From NCBI RefSeq assembly GCF_030819275.1, contig NZ_JAUTBL010000002.1:1552501-1616500 (forward strand): a stretch of DNA of 64,000 nucleotides. Reading direction: 5' to 3'. This stretch comes from Agrobacterium larrymoorei. GTDB taxonomy: Bacteria > Pseudomonadota > Alphaproteobacteria > Rhizobiales > Rhizobiaceae. The notes beneath the pieces were generated by a model. It saw only the letters and a program-made list of their open reading frames with translations. It ran no database searches and was not told the DNA's origin. Made by a program: the position numbers and the translations under genes. Shown piece after piece: positions 20,578 through 30,512 of this stretch. Each line of letters opens with the position of its first letter. The stretch's first letter is position 1.

Positions 20578-23499
20578 ATGAGTGAATTGAAGACGATTTC
20601 CATCCGCGGCGCGCGCGAGCATAATCTCAAGGGCATCGACCTTGATCTGCCGCGCAATAAGCTGATCGTCATGACGGGCCTGTCCGGTTCCGGCAAGTCG
20701 TCGCTGGCTTTCGACACCATCTATGCCGAGGGACAGCGGCGCTATGTGGAGAGCCTTTCGGCCTATGCGCGCCAGTTTCTGGAAATGATGCAGAAGCCGG
20801 ATGTGGACCAGATCGAAGGTCTGTCGCCCGCGATTTCCATCGAGCAGAAAACGACTTCGCGCAACCCGCGTTCGACCGTCGGCACGGTGACGGAAATCTA
20901 CGACTATATGCGCCTTCTCTTCGCGCGTGTCGGCGTTCCCTATTCGCCCGTGACCGGTCTGCCGATCGAGAGCCAGACGGTGAGCCAGATGGTGGACCGC
21001 ATCCTCGCCTTCGAGGAGGGCACGCGTCTCTATATTCTTGCGCCCATCGTGCGTGGCCGTAAGGGCGAGTACAAAAAAGAACTCGCTGAGCTGATGAAGA
21101 AGGGCTTCCAGCGCGTCAAGGTAGACGGTCAGTTCTACGAGATTGCCGACGTTCCTGCCCTCGACAAGAAATACAAGCACGATATCGATGTGGTGGTGGA
21201 TCGCGCCGTGGTACGCCCGGACATGGCTGCGCGACTGGCAGACAGCCTTGAGACCTGCCTGAAACTGGCAGACGGCCTGGCTGTGGCGGAATTTGCTGAC
21301 AAGCCGCTGCCTGCGGAAGAAACATCCGCTGGCGGTTCCGCCAACAAGTCTCTGAACGAGACACATGAACGCGTGCTATTTTCCGAAAAATTTGCCTGCC
21401 CCGTTTCCGGCTTTACCATTCCGGAAATCGAGCCGCGCCTCTTCTCCTTCAACAATCCCTTCGGCGCCTGCCCGACTTGTGACGGGCTTGGTTCGCAGCA
21501 GAAAGTGGATGAGGCGCTGATCGTGCCGGAGCCTGCCCGCACCTTAAAGGATGGCGCTATTGCGCCGTGGGCCAAGTCCTCATCGCCTTATTACAACCAG
21601 ACGCTGGAAGCACTCGGCAAAGCCTTTGGCTTCAAGCTTTCGAGCCGCTGGAGCGACCTGACGGATGCCGCCAAGAAAGCGATCCTGAAGGGCACAGACG
21701 AGAAGATCGAGTTCCAGTATCAGGATGGTGCCCGCTCCTACAAGACGGTGAAGAATTTCGAAGGCATTGTGCCCAATCTTGAACGCCGCTGGAAGGAAAC
21801 CGATAGCGCCTGGGCACGCGAAGAAATCGAGCGTTATATGTCGGCAGCCCCCTGCCCGGCCTGCGCCGGTTATCGCCTGAAACCCGAAGCGCTCGCCGTC
21901 AAGATCAACAAGCTGCATATCGGCGAAGTCACAGAAATGTCGATCAAGGTCGCGCGTGACTGGTTCGAAGGCCTGCCGGAAAAGCTGAACGCCAAGCAGA
22001 ACGAAATCGCCGTTCGGATCTTGAAAGAAATCCGCGAGCGCCTGCGCTTCCTCAATGATGTCGGGCTCGATTATCTCAGCCTGTCGCGAAATTCCGGCAC
22101 GCTGTCTGGCGGTGAGAGCCAGCGTATTAGGCTTGCATCGCAGATCGGCTCCGGCCTGACCGGCGTTCTTTACGTTCTCGACGAACCCTCCATCGGCCTG
22201 CACCAGCGCGATAACGCCCGTCTGTTGGAAACACTCAAGCATCTGCGCGATATCGGCAATACCGTCATCGTTGTCGAACATGATGAGGATGCCATTCTGA
22301 CGGCTGACTACGTGGTCGACATCGGCCCCGCTGCCGGCATCCATGGCGGCCAGGTCATTGCCGAGGGTACGCCGCAGGAGGTGATGGCCAACCCGAACTC
22401 GCTGACGGGCAAGTATCTCTCCGGCGAAATGGGCGTCCCCGTTCCTGCCGAACGTCGCAAACCGAAGAAGGGCAAGGAGATCAAGGTCGTTGGCGCGCGC
22501 GGCAACAATCTGAAGAACGTCACGGCCTCCATACCGCTCGGCGTCTTCACAGCGGTTACCGGCGTATCGGGTGGCGGCAAGTCCACATTCCTGATCGAAA
22601 CGCTCTACAAGTCCGCCGCACGCCGTGTCATGGGCGCGCGCGAAATTCCGGCCGAACACGACCGTATCGACGGCTTCGAGTTCATCGACAAGGTCATCGA
22701 TATCGACCAGTCGCCGATCGGTCGCACGCCACGCTCCAACCCGGCCACCTATACGGGCGCCTTTACGCCGATCCGTGACTGGTTCGCCGGTCTGCCAGAG
22801 GCGAAAGCCCGTGGCTACGCGCCGGGCCGCTTCTCCTTCAACGTAAAGGGTGGGCGTTGCGAAGCCTGCCAGGGCGATGGCGTCATCAAGATCGAGATGC
22901 ACTTCCTGCCGGACGTTTATGTCACCTGCGATGTCTGCCACGGCAAGCGCTACAACCGCGAGACACTGGACGTGACCTTCAAGGGCAAATCGATTGCCGA
23001 TGTGCTGGACATGACAGTGGAGGAAGGCGTCGAGTTCTTCGCCGCCGTTCCTGCCGTGCGTGACAAGCTGCAATCGCTCTTCGATGTCGGTCTCGGCTAT
23101 ATCAAGGTCGGTCAGCAGGCCAACACCTTGTCAGGCGGTGAAGCCCAACGCGTCAAGCTCGCCAAGGAGCTGTCCAAGCGCTCCACCGGTAGAACGCTCT
23201 ATATTCTCGACGAGCCGACGACCGGCCTGCACTTCCACGACGTGAAGAAGCTGCTGGAAATGCTGCATGAACTGGTCAATCAGGGTAACTCTGTCGTCGT
23301 GATCGAGCACAATCTCGAGGTGATCAAGACGGCTGACTACATCATCGACATCGGGCCTGAAGGCGGCACCGGCGGTGGTGAGGTCGTGGCTGCCGGCACG
23401 CCGGAACAGATCGTCAAAGAGAAGCGCTCCTACACCGGCCAATTCTTGAAAGAGTTGCTGGAGCGCCATCCGGAAAAAAACATACAGGCGGCGGAGTGA
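20578..23499 (+). CDS. uvrA: excinuclease ABC subunit A
   Basis: Damage-recognition ATPase of nucleotide excision repair; loads UvrB on lesions. The 973 residues show two ABC modules: Walker A GLSGSGKS (34-41) and GVSGGGKS (second module), signatures LSGGESQR and LSGGEAQR, and Walker [10 protein letters not shown] and ILDEPTTGL. Zinc-binding cysteines lie in [11 protein letters not shown] and in CEACQGDG...CDVCHG. It is preceded by the SOS box shared with ssb. Confidence 0.98.
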   Translation: MSELKTISIRGAREHNLKGIDLDLPRNKLIVMTGLSGSGKSSLAFDTIYAEGQRRYVESLSAYARQFLEMMQKPDVDQIEGLSPAISIEQKTTSRNPRSTVGTVTEIYDYMRLLFARVGVPYSPVTGLPIESQTVSQMVDRILAFEEGTRLYILAPIVRGRKGEYKKELAELMKKGFQRVKVDGQFYEIADVPALDKKYKHDIDVVVDRAVVRPDMAARLADSLETCLKLADGLAVAEFADKPLPAEETSAGGSANKSLNETHERVLFSEKFACPVSGFTIPEIEPRLFSFNNPFGACPTCDGLGSQQKVDEALIVPEPARTLKDGAIAPWAKSSSPYYNQTLEALGKAFGFKLSSRWSDLTDAAKKAILKGTDEKIEFQYQDGARSYKTVKNFEGIVPNLERRWKETDSAWAREEIERYMSAAPCPACAGYRLKPEALAVKINKLHIGEVTEMSIKVARDWFEGLPEKLNAKQNEIAVRILKEIRERLRFLNDVGLDYLSLSRNSGTLSGGESQRIRLASQIGSGLTGVLYVLDEPSIGLHQRDNARLLETLKHLRDIGNTVIVVEHDEDAILTADYVVDIGPAAGIHGGQVIAEGTPQEVMANPNSLTGKYLSGEMGVPVPAERRKPKKGKEIKVVGARGNNLKNVTASIPLGVFTAVTGVSGGGKSTFLIETLYKSAARRVMGAREIPAEHDRIDGFEFIDKVIDIDQSPIGRTPRSNPATYTGAFTPIRDWFAGLPEAKARGYAPGRFSFNVKGGRCEACQGDGVIKIEMHFLPDVYVTCDVCHGKRYNRETLDVTFKGKSIADVLDMTVEEGVEFFAAVPAVRDKLQSLFDVGLGYIKVGQQANTLSGGEAQRVKLAKELSKRSTGRTLYILDEPTTGLHFHDVKKLLEMLHELVNQGNSVVVIEHNLEVIKTADYIIDIGPEGGTGGGEVVAAGTPEQIVKEKRSYTGQFLKELLERHPEKNIQAAE

Positions 23500-23542
23500 T
23501 CCGCCCGTCGCATAACAGCTGCGCTTTGATGGGGAGAGACGG

Positions 23543-24343
23543 ATGAGCAAGTCGGGAACGATCCGCGCTGGTATTGGCGGCTGGACCTTCGACCCTTGGG
23601 AAGGCACGTTCTACCCCGAGAAGCTGACCAAGAAACGCCAGTTGGAATATGCGAGCTCCAAATTGAAGGCGATCGAGGTGAACGGCACCTATTATGGCAG
23701 CCAGAAGCCAGCGACGTTCGCCAAGTGGGCGTCCGAAGTGCCGGATGGTTTCATTTTCTCGCTGAAGGCCAGCCGTTTCGTCACCAACCGAAAGGTTCTG
23801 GCCGAAGCCCAGGAATCGATGACGAAGTTCCTCACTCAAGGGCTAACCGAACTTGGCGATCATCTCGGCCCGATCCTCTGGCAATTTGCGCCGACGAAAA
23901 AATTCGAGCCGGATGACTTCGCCGCCTTCCTGGCCTTGTTGCCGGAAAAGCAGGACGGGTTGAAATTGCAGCATGTTGTTGAGGTGCGCAACGACAGCTT
24001 CCAGGTACCGGAATTCATCGAGTTGCTGGCCAAGCACAATGTCGCTGTCGTCTGCGCCGATCATCACGATTATCCTATGCTGCCGGATGTGACGGCCGAC
24101 TTCGTCTATTGCCGCCTGCAAAAGGGTGAGGACGATATCGAGACCTGCTATCCGGAGAAGGACGTCAAGGCGTGGAGCGCGCGCCTCAAGACCTATGCAG
24201 CTGGCGGCGCGCCCGACGACCTCCCGATGATCGCGCCCGACAGGAAAGCCGAGAAGACGTCGCGCGATGTTTTCGCCTTCTTCATTACCGGCGGCAAGGT
24301 CAACGCGCCGAACGGCGCGCAGCTGCTGCAGACCCTCGTCTGA
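23543..24343 (+). CDS. DUF72 (YecE-like) protein
   Basis: 266 residues of the DUF72 family, TIM-barrel-like proteins of unknown activity. Family signatures visible are GTIRAGIGGWTFDPW at the start, the central KLKAIEVNGTYYGSQ and FSLKASRFVTN. It lies 43 bp after uvrA in the same direction, so it may be transcribed with it. Confidence 0.88.
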   Translation: MSKSGTIRAGIGGWTFDPWEGTFYPEKLTKKRQLEYASSKLKAIEVNGTYYGSQKPATFAKWASEVPDGFIFSLKASRFVTNRKVLAEAQESMTKFLTQGLTELGDHLGPILWQFAPTKKFEPDDFAAFLALLPEKQDGLKLQHVVEVRNDSFQVPEFIELLAKHNVAVVCADHHDYPMLPDVTADFVYCRLQKGEDDIETCYPEKDVKAWSARLKTYAAGGAPDDLPMIAPDRKAEKTSRDVFAFFITGGKVNAPNGAQLLQTLV

Positions 24344-24355
24344 CCTTGCCCTAGA

Positions 24356-25402
24356 TTATGCGTCGACTGCGACCGGCGCCCGTTCGAAGTCGACCGCGTC
24401 GAAGGCAGCAGCAATGACCTCGGAGCCGGCACCCGGCTTGGTCGCATCGCTGGACAGGATTTGCCGGAAGCGCCGCGCTCCCGGCAGTCCCTGGAAAAGA
24501 CCGACCATATGGCGGGTCACGTGGTTCAGGCGGCCGCCCTTGGCAGCATAATCGTCCGCGTAGGCCATCATCGCGTCGCGCAAGACAATCGGGTCGAGAT
24601 CGCGCGGAGGCTCGCCATAGATCCGATGATCGACATCCGCAAGGATCGAGGTGTTGTGGTAGGCGGCCCGCCCCAGCATCACCCCATCCATATGTTTCAG
24701 ATGCTCTTCCGCCTGATCCAGATCGGTAATGCCGCCATTGATGCCGATGAAGAGATCAGGAAAATCCTGCTTCATTCGATAAGCGAGCTGATAATCGAGC
24801 GGCGGCACTTCGCGATTTTCTTTGGGCGACAGGCCCTGAAGCCAGGCCTTGCGGGCGTGAATCCAGACAGCGTCTGCGCCTGAAGCAACCATGCGCGCAA
24901 TGAAATCCGGGAGCACGGCTTCCGGCTCCTGGTCATCCACGCCGATGCGGCACTTCACGGTGACGGGCACACGCGCCACGGCCTTCATCGCCTCGACGCA
25001 AGCCGCAACGGTTTCAGGCTCGCGCATCAGGCACGCGCCGAATGTACCCGACTGAACACGGTCCGAAGGACAACCCACATTGAGATTGATCTCGTCATAC
25101 CCATAGTCGGCGGCAATCCTCACAGCCTCTGCGAGCTTGCCGGGAGCCGAACCGCCAAGTTGCAGCGCCACAGGATGCTCTTGAGGATGATACTCAAGGA
25201 GCTTGTCACGTTTGCCATAGATGATCGCGTCTGCAACAATCATCTCCGTGTAGAGAAGCGCATGCTGTGAGAGCTGGCGATGCAGGAAACGGCAACGCGT
25301 ATCCGTCCAGTCGATCATCGGGGCGACGGCGAAGACTTTTCCCCGCGCGTAATGCGACGTGCCATCCGTGCGTCGAGAAATCATCGTCATCGTATCAGCC
25401 AA
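24356..25402 (-). CDS. dusA: tRNA-dihydrouridine(20/20a) synthase
   Basis: FMN enzyme reducing U20/U20a in the D-loop of tRNAs. The 348 residues begin with the Dus signature APMIDWTDTRCR and carry the catalytic Cys in GTFGACLM after NLNVGCPSDRV. The phosphate-binding GINGGI and MLGRAAY motifs follow. DusA is indicated by SDRVQSG and WIHARKAWLQGLSPKENR. The true start may be one of three Met codons in the first seven positions. It is convergent with the DUF72 gene. Confidence 0.95.
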   Translation of the reverse strand: MADTMTMISRRTDGTSHYARGKVFAVAPMIDWTDTRCRFLHRQLSQHALLYTEMIVADAIIYGKRDKLLEYHPQEHPVALQLGGSAPGKLAEAVRIAADYGYDEINLNVGCPSDRVQSGTFGACLMREPETVAACVEAMKAVARVPVTVKCRIGVDDQEPEAVLPDFIARMVASGADAVWIHARKAWLQGLSPKENREVPPLDYQLAYRMKQDFPDLFIGINGGITDLDQAEEHLKHMDGVMLGRAAYHNTSILADVDHRIYGEPPRDLDPIVLRDAMMAYADDYAAKGGRLNHVTRHMVGLFQGLPGARRFRQILSSDATKPGAGSEVIAAAFDAVDFERAPVAVDA

Positions 25403-25829
25403 TCCCGGATTACCAGCCTATCTTCCCGCGCGACATAACGCGTCGGCACTTTCGAAGAACGGCGTTTTGCGTCCATATAAGGCGAAACGACTGGACGATC
25501 CACCCACCTGATCTCAAATCCGCGATGCGTATAGCGGAGTCGCGGACCATAGACAGGATTCGGAAAGCGCGTTGTGACGAAACGGAACAGAAGATCTTGA
25601 TGAGCGAAAAGACCGACGAAAAGTCTCTCTGCTGAAGCATTGTTGGCGCTGACAGCAACACGAACGCGGATCCGGGTCTTGGTCGGTTGCTGGCGGTGAT
25701 CATGGCCTTCCTCGTTGTCGCGGGCCATGTCGTCTGGCTTCTGTCCTGACGGCGAAGAAACGAAAAAGTTAGCACTGGAAATTGCCTTGAAATTGCGGGA
25801 CAACACCACTCCTAAAAAGGAGTGCCATC
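25403..25829. other. interval between dusA and FAH gene
   Basis: 427 bp without a convincing gene. A minus-strand open frame crosses it but has no family resemblance. On the plus strand a short frame from ATG 25600 is cut by TGA after 11 codons and continues open to 25749 with a clear transmembrane-like end (see findings). No repeat or terminator was recognised. Confidence 0.5.
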
Positions 25830-26519
25830 ATGCCCGCGACAGTTGTCCCCGCCCCCGAACCCGTTCTGCTGCCCGTCGAAGGCACGACTGAGACCTTCCC
25901 CGTGCGACGGGTCTATTGCGTCGGGCGCAACTATGCGGATCACGCGATCGAGATGGGCCATGATCCATCGCGCGAGCCGCCCTTCTTCTTCCAGAAAAAC
26001 CCGGACAATCTACTGCCCGCGGGTGAGGATTTTCCCTATCCGGACCTTTCGTCCAACGTCCATTACGAAGTCGAGTGTGTCGTGGCGCTGAAGAGCGGTG
26101 GCTCGAACATTCCGGTCGAAACCGCGCTCGATCACGTATGGGGTTATGGTGTGGGCATCGACATGACGCGCCGCGACATGCAGGACACGCTGAAGAAAAT
26201 GGGCCGCTCCTGGGAAGGCGCCAAGGCCTTCGAATTCTCCGCCCCCATCTCGCCGCTTGTTCCAGCCTCCAAGATCGGACATCCAGACAAGGGTGCGGTC
26301 TGGCTTGATGTGAACGGCACACGCAAGCAATCCGGCGATCTCGATCAGATGATCTGGAAGACGGCGGAAATCATCGCCGAACTGTCGAAGGTTTTCACGC
26401 TGGCCGCAGGTGATGTGATCATGACCGGCACGCCGGCAGGCGTCGGCCCCATCGTAAAGGGCGACACCATGGAGTGCGGTGTGGATGGTGTCGGTACGCT
26501 GACGGTCAAGGTCGTCTAA
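25830..26519 (+). CDS. fumarylacetoacetate hydrolase family protein
   Basis: 229 residues of the FAH family (isomerases or hydrolases of 2-oxo acids such as acylpyruvates). Visible motifs are the early VGRNYADHA, the metal-binding acidic pair in HYEVECVVAL, the Asp of GYGVGIDMTRRD and the C-terminal GDVIMTGTPAGVG. The exact substrate cannot be told. It is followed 29 bp later by the carbonic anhydrase-like gene in the same direction. Confidence 0.93.
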   Translation: MPATVVPAPEPVLLPVEGTTETFPVRRVYCVGRNYADHAIEMGHDPSREPPFFFQKNPDNLLPAGEDFPYPDLSSNVHYEVECVVALKSGGSNIPVETALDHVWGYGVGIDMTRRDMQDTLKKMGRSWEGAKAFEFSAPISPLVPASKIGHPDKGAVWLDVNGTRKQSGDLDQMIWKTAEIIAELSKVFTLAAGDVIMTGTPAGVGPIVKGDTMECGVDGVGTLTVKVV

Positions 26520-26548
26520 CGCTTGAACAGAAATCGGAGAGCCACCCC

Positions 26549-27076
26549 ATGCCGATCTATCGCCTTGGCGCAAGAGTGCCGAACCTGCCAGCTCCGGGTC
26601 GATACTGGATCGCCCCGGATGCCAATGTCATCGGCTCCGTCACACTGGGTGAGGATGTCGGCATCTGGTTCGGCGCCACACTTCGCGGCGATAACGAGCC
26701 GATGACGGTCGGCCGCGGCACAAATATCCAGGAAGGTGTGATGGTGCACAGCGATCCGGGTTTCCCCGCCACGATCGGTAACCACTGCACCATCGGCCAC
26801 CACGCCATTATTCATGGCTGCACGATCGGCGACAATACCCTGATCGGTATGGGCGCGACGATCCTGAACGGAGCGAAGATCGGAAGAAATTGCCTCGTGG
26901 GCGCCAATGCGCTCGTCACGGAGGGAAAAGAGTTCCCGGACAATTCCCTGATCGTCGGCTCCCCTGCCCGCGTTGTTCGCACGCTGGACGACAAGGCAGC
27001 CGAGGGCATCAAAAAATCGGCAGAAAAATATGTGGCCAACTGGAAACGCTTTGCCGAAGAACTGAAGCCTGTTTAG
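26549..27076 (+). CDS. gamma-class carbonic anhydrase family protein
   Basis: 175 residues forming a left-handed beta helix of hexapeptide repeats (for example IGSVTL, IGNHCT, IGDNTL). The three zinc histidines of the gamma-carbonic anhydrase fold align with His67, His84 and His89, with the family spacing of five between the last two. Activity is not guaranteed, since many family members are inactive in vitro. The start at 26549 matches the family; the upstream in-frame ATG lies inside the FAH gene. Confidence 0.9.
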   Translation: MPIYRLGARVPNLPAPGRYWIAPDANVIGSVTLGEDVGIWFGATLRGDNEPMTVGRGTNIQEGVMVHSDPGFPATIGNHCTIGHHAIIHGCTIGDNTLIGMGATILNGAKIGRNCLVGANALVTEGKEFPDNSLIVGSPARVVRTLDDKAAEGIKKSAEKYVANWKRFAEELKPV

Positions 27077-27112
27077 CCTCGCTAGCTGTCTTGCGGCTTT
27101 GTCCGCTTGCGA

Positions 27113-27529
27113 CTAGATCGCGCAGGCCTCACATAGTCCACGGATTTCAATCGTGGTCTTTTCCGCCTTGAACTTCTGCCCCTTCACCCAATCGCCCAGG
27201 CGATGGTCGATCTCGTGGTCGTGGAACTCCGTCACCTGGCCACAGGCATTGCAGATGGCAAAGGCCACCGTGCCGTGGTGATGGCTGCAGCAATCGGCGC
27301 TTGTATGGGAGCAAGCCACGAAAGCGTTCAGGCTTTCAAGCCGGTGGACCAGACCGAATTCGATCAGCTTTTCCAGCGCGCGATAGACCTGCAAGGGCGC
27401 GCGAAAGCCGCTGTCTCTTAGCTTGTCGAGGATAACGTAGGCACTGAGCGGCGCCTGTGAGCGGGACAGCGCATCGTAGACCAGTGACTGGTTGCGCGTG
27501 AGGTTCTTAGCGTTCGTATTCATGTTCAT
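27113..27529 (-). CDS. zur: zinc uptake regulator Zur (Fur family)
   Basis: Zinc-sensing repressor of zinc uptake genes. The 138 residues comprise an N-terminal winged helix (ILDKLRDSGFRAPLQVYRALEKL) and a metal-binding dimerisation domain with cysteines in CNACGQV and CEACAI and a His/Cys-rich loop CSHTSADCCSHHHG. Its ATG overlaps the znuB stop (TGATG), so it is translationally coupled, last in znuC-znuB-zur, and presumably autoregulated through the operator before znuC. Confidence 0.95.
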   Translation of the reverse strand: MNMNTNAKNLTRNQSLVYDALSRSQAPLSAYVILDKLRDSGFRAPLQVYRALEKLIEFGLVHRLESLNAFVACSHTSADCCSHHHGTVAFAICNACGQVTEFHDHEIDHRLGDWVKGQKFKAEKTTIEIRGLCEACAI

Positions 27530-28344
27530 CAGTTCACTCCCTGCTCGGCTCTGCGCGACCGTCCCGGCACAGGCAAAAGACTCAAGACGAAAAGCAAGAC
27601 GGCGGCCACGACAATCGACGGGCCGGACGGCGTGTCATATTGCAGCGATCCCATCAGTCCGCCGATGACGGCGACAGCACCGATCAGCGAGGCCAGCACC
27701 GCCATGATTTCCGGGGTCGAGGAGAAGCGTCTGGCCGTTGCTGCCGGAATGATCAGCAAAGACGTGATCAGCATGATGCCGACGATCTTCATGGCGATGG
27801 CAATGACAAGCGCCATCAGCAGCATGAAGAGAAGCTTGGACCTTTCAGGTCGCAATCCTTCTGCCTCGGCAAGCTCCGCATTGACCGTTGAGGCCAGAAG
27901 CGGTTTCCATAGATAGACGATGGCCAGCAACACAAGGATGCCTCCGCCCCAGACCATCTGAATATCGGTGACGGAGACGGCAAGAATATCACCAAAGAGA
28001 AACGCGACAAGATCGATCCGCACCCACGTCATGAAGGCGACGATGACGAGACCGAAAGCAAGTGCGGAATGTGACAGGATACCCAGCAGCGCATCCGCCG
28101 AAAGGGCCTGGCGGCGCTGCAGCAAGAGCAAAAGCAGAGACACCGCTGCTGCGACGAGAAAAACGCTGACGATAAGGTTCAGCTGGAACAGCAGCGAGAG
28201 CGCGACACCGAGTAGCGCCGAATGCGCCATGGTGTCGCCGAAATAGGCCATGCGCCGCCACACCACGAAACACCCAAGCGGACCGGCGGTCAGGGCAACG
28301 CCGACACCGGCAAAGATGGCGCGGATGAAGAAGTCGTCAAACAT
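27529..28344 (-). CDS. znuB: zinc ABC transporter permease
   Basis: Inner-membrane channel of the ZnuABC zinc importer. The 271 residues contain seven or eight transmembrane helices typical of the ABC-3 family, starting FFIRAIFAGVGVALTAGPLGCFVVWRR in outline. The gene overlaps znuC by 8 bases and zur by one, a tightly packed operon. Confidence 0.96.
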   Translation of the reverse strand: MFDDFFIRAIFAGVGVALTAGPLGCFVVWRRMAYFGDTMAHSALLGVALSLLFQLNLIVSVFLVAAAVSLLLLLLQRRQALSADALLGILSHSALAFGLVIVAFMTWVRIDLVAFLFGDILAVSVTDIQMVWGGGILVLLAIVYLWKPLLASTVNAELAEAEGLRPERSKLLFMLLMALVIAIAMKIVGIMLITSLLIIPAATARRFSSTPEIMAVLASLIGAVAVIGGLMGSLQYDTPSGPSIVVAAVLLFVLSLLPVPGRSRRAEQGVN

Positions 28345-29281
28345 GTTTCACTCCACGCGCATGGGCAGCGTCATCGGACCCGTGATGGTCATGGCCGCAG
28401 CCACAAGCGTAGTCCTCATGATCATGATGATCGCCATGGGAATGCGAATGTGCGTGATCATGGTCATCGTGGCCGTGATGATGCCCATCATCCGGGTGGC
28501 AATTGTCCGTTACCGAGCCATCGGAATGCATCACGCGTCCATCCGGGAGATGCGTGTGATCATGGTGGTGGCTATAGACTGCGAGCCCCTTGGCAGCCGC
28601 GCCGCCGAAGAGGCGCATATATTCCGGGCTCTGGCTGACAGCCTGCGGCGTACCGCGGCAGCAGACGTGGCCATTCAGGCAGATCACCGTGTCGGTTTCC
28701 GCCATCACCACATGCAGATCGTGGGATATCAGTAGAATGCCGCAGCCCGTGGAATTACGGATGGTTTTGATGAGATCGTAAAGCGCAATCTCGCCGGAAA
28801 AATCCACGCCCTGGACCGGTTCGTCCAACACCAGCAAATCGGGCTTGCGGGCCATTGCGCGCGCCAGAAGGGCGCGCTGGAACTCGCCGCCTGAAAGATG
28901 CTGAACCTCGGCCTTGGCGAGATGCGCAATGCCGGTGGCATTCAACGCCGCGTCGATCTCTCTTGCGGGTAAGGCACCGGTCAGCGTCATCAGCCTCCAG
29001 ACGGTCAAAGGCATCGTCCAGTCGACGGAAAGCTTTTGCGGCACATAGCCGACCTTTAGGCCAGCCAGACGCTCGACCTTTCCTTCATCCGGCTTCATGA
29101 CGCCAATCGCCATCTTGGCACTGGTGGATTTACCCGATCCGTTGGGGCCAATGAGCGTCACGATCTCGCCGCGACGGACAGAAAAGTCCACGCCGCGCAC
29201 CAGCCAACGCCCGCTGCGTCTTACACCTGCACTGGACAGGGAGACGAGATTTCCGTCGGTTTTGGCCGGAGAATGAAGCAT
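28337..29281 (-). CDS. znuC: zinc ABC transporter ATP-binding protein with His-rich tail
   Basis: ATPase that powers ZnuABC. Walker A is GPNGSGKST, the signature LSGGEFQR and Walker B LLVLDEP. After the ABC domain, roughly the last 90 residues are dominated by His and Asp (HHHGHDDHDHAHSHSHG type) with a CGCGH motif. This tail is absent from the ~250-residue E. coli ZnuC and could buffer cytoplasmic zinc. The ATG at 29281 is preferred; an in-frame GTG at 29308 would add nine residues that overlap the operator region. Confidence 0.93.
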   Translation of the reverse strand: MLHSPAKTDGNLVSLSSAGVRRSGRWLVRGVDFSVRRGEIVTLIGPNGSGKSTSAKMAIGVMKPDEGKVERLAGLKVGYVPQKLSVDWTMPLTVWRLMTLTGALPAREIDAALNATGIAHLAKAEVQHLSGGEFQRALLARAMARKPDLLVLDEPVQGVDFSGEIALYDLIKTIRNSTGCGILLISHDLHVVMAETDTVICLNGHVCCRGTPQAVSQSPEYMRLFGGAAAKGLAVYSHHHDHTHLPDGRVMHSDGSVTDNCHPDDGHHHGHDDHDHAHSHSHGDHHDHEDYACGCGHDHHGSDDAAHARGVKHV

Positions 29282-29320
29282 GGGATTTTCCGATTGCGGC
29301 TGTTGCACATGGCTATGGCA

Positions 29321-29337
29321 TACGTTATAGCGTTACG
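29321..29337 (-). promoter_or_regulatory. Zur-like operator 1 (znuC side)
   Basis: On the minus strand, CGTAACGCTATAACGTA. It matches the sites at 29343-29359 and 30513-30529 at most positions, giving a common pattern YGTAAYGYTATWACRTA. Position 40-56 bp before the znuC start suits repression of znuC-znuB-zur. Confidence 0.7.
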
Positions 29338-29342
29338 CAACT

Positions 29343-29359
29343 TATGTAATAACATTACA
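29343..29359 (-). promoter_or_regulatory. Zur-like operator 2 (znuA side)
   Basis: On the minus strand TGTAATGTTATTACATA, with a perfect inner inverted repeat TGTAAT-N3-ATTACA. It lies 26-42 bp before the znuA start, on its promoter side of the divergent region. Confidence 0.75.
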
Positions 29360-29384
29360 CTTCGATACAAGTGGAGCATGCCCT

Positions 29385-30461
29385 ATGAAGTCACTCGCCG
29401 CCCTCCTCCTCGCCTCTGCCGCCATGATCGGCGCATCCAACGCCATGGCGGCACCCAATGTCGTCGTATCGATCAAGCCGATCCACTCCCTGGTGGCGGC
29501 CATTATGGAAGGTGTCGCGGAGCCGCAGGTCATCGTCGATGGCGGCGCTTCTCCTCATACCTATAGCCTCAAGCCATCCAATGCCAAGGCGCTGGAGAAC
29601 GCCGATGTCGTCTTCTGGGTCGGCGACGGGCTGGAAAAGTTTCTCGAAAAGCCGCTGGAATCACTGGCCAGCAAGGCAACCGTCGTTGAACTGGACGATG
29701 CGCCCGGCATCGAAAGGCTGAAATTCCGCGAGGGCGGCCCCTTCGAGGCCCATGACCATGGCGACCATGAAGGTCATGACCACGCAGAGGCGGAAGGTCA
29801 CGACCATGCCCATGAGGGCGAGGATACGCATGACCATGAAGGACATGATCATGAGGGTCATGATCATGCGCATGAAGGCGAAAAGGGCCACGACCACGCG
29901 CATGAGGGTGAGCACGAACACGCCCATGAAGATGGTCATGACCATGGCGAGGATGACATGCACCTGTGGCTCGATCCGGCAAACGCCAAAGCCATGGCAA
30001 CGGAAATCGAAAAGACCCTGATGACCGCCGATCCGGCAAACGCCAAGACCTACCAGGAAAACACCAAGAAGCTGGTCGATAATCTCGACGCGCTGGACAA
30101 GGAAATTGCAGCGACCATCGCGCCTATCAAGGACAAGCCCTTTATCGTCTTCCATGATGCTTACCAGTATTTCGAACATCGCTACGGCGTGAAGACAGCC
30201 GGTTCGATCACCGTCAGCCCAGAAAACATGCCGGGTGCCGACCGCATCAAGCAGATACAGGCCAAGGTGAAGGAACTCAACGCAACCTGCGTCTTCGCCG
30301 AGCCGCAGTTCGAGCCGAAGCTGGTCAATGTCGTCATCGAAGGCACCAACGCCAAGTCCGGCACGTTGGACCCGGAAGCTGGCACGCTCGAAGCCGGACC
30401 GGACCTTTATTTCAAGCTGATGCGTGGCATTGCCAGCTCGCTGAAGAACTGCCTGTCCTGA
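29385..30461 (+). CDS. znuA: zinc ABC transporter periplasmic binding protein
   Basis: Captures zinc in the periplasm for ZnuB/ZnuC. The 358 residues start with a signal peptide ending near SNAMAA (residue 23). Zinc ligands of the cluster A-I fold are expected at His34 (KPIHSLV) and His59 (SPHTY), with a further His in FIVFHDAYQYFEHRYG. Between about 120 and 195 lies an unusually long His/Asp/Glu-rich loop built of HDHEGHDH-like repeats, far longer than in E. coli. It is divergent from znuC around two Zur-like sites. Confidence 0.96.
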   Translation: MKSLAALLLASAAMIGASNAMAAPNVVVSIKPIHSLVAAIMEGVAEPQVIVDGGASPHTYSLKPSNAKALENADVVFWVGDGLEKFLEKPLESLASKATVVELDDAPGIERLKFREGGPFEAHDHGDHEGHDHAEAEGHDHAHEGEDTHDHEGHDHEGHDHAHEGEKGHDHAHEGEHEHAHEDGHDHGEDDMHLWLDPANAKAMATEIEKTLMTADPANAKTYQENTKKLVDNLDALDKEIAATIAPIKDKPFIVFHDAYQYFEHRYGVKTAGSITVSPENMPGADRIKQIQAKVKELNATCVFAEPQFEPKLVNVVIEGTNAKSGTLDPEAGTLEAGPDLYFKLMRGIASSLKNCLS

Positions 30462-30512
30462 TCGGGCCGGCGTCGAGGGGCGGCAAGGACCGCCTCTCTT
30501 TTTAAACCCAAT

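Noticed and set aside
21580..23073. Long minus-strand open frame inside uvrA
   Set aside because: Antisense shadow of a clear uvrA. The composition is typical of reverse-frame translation.
25387..25809. Minus-strand frame of 140 codons upstream of dusA
   Set aside because: No family resemblance, no binding site, and it overlaps both neighbours' ends. Listed only as part of the interval.
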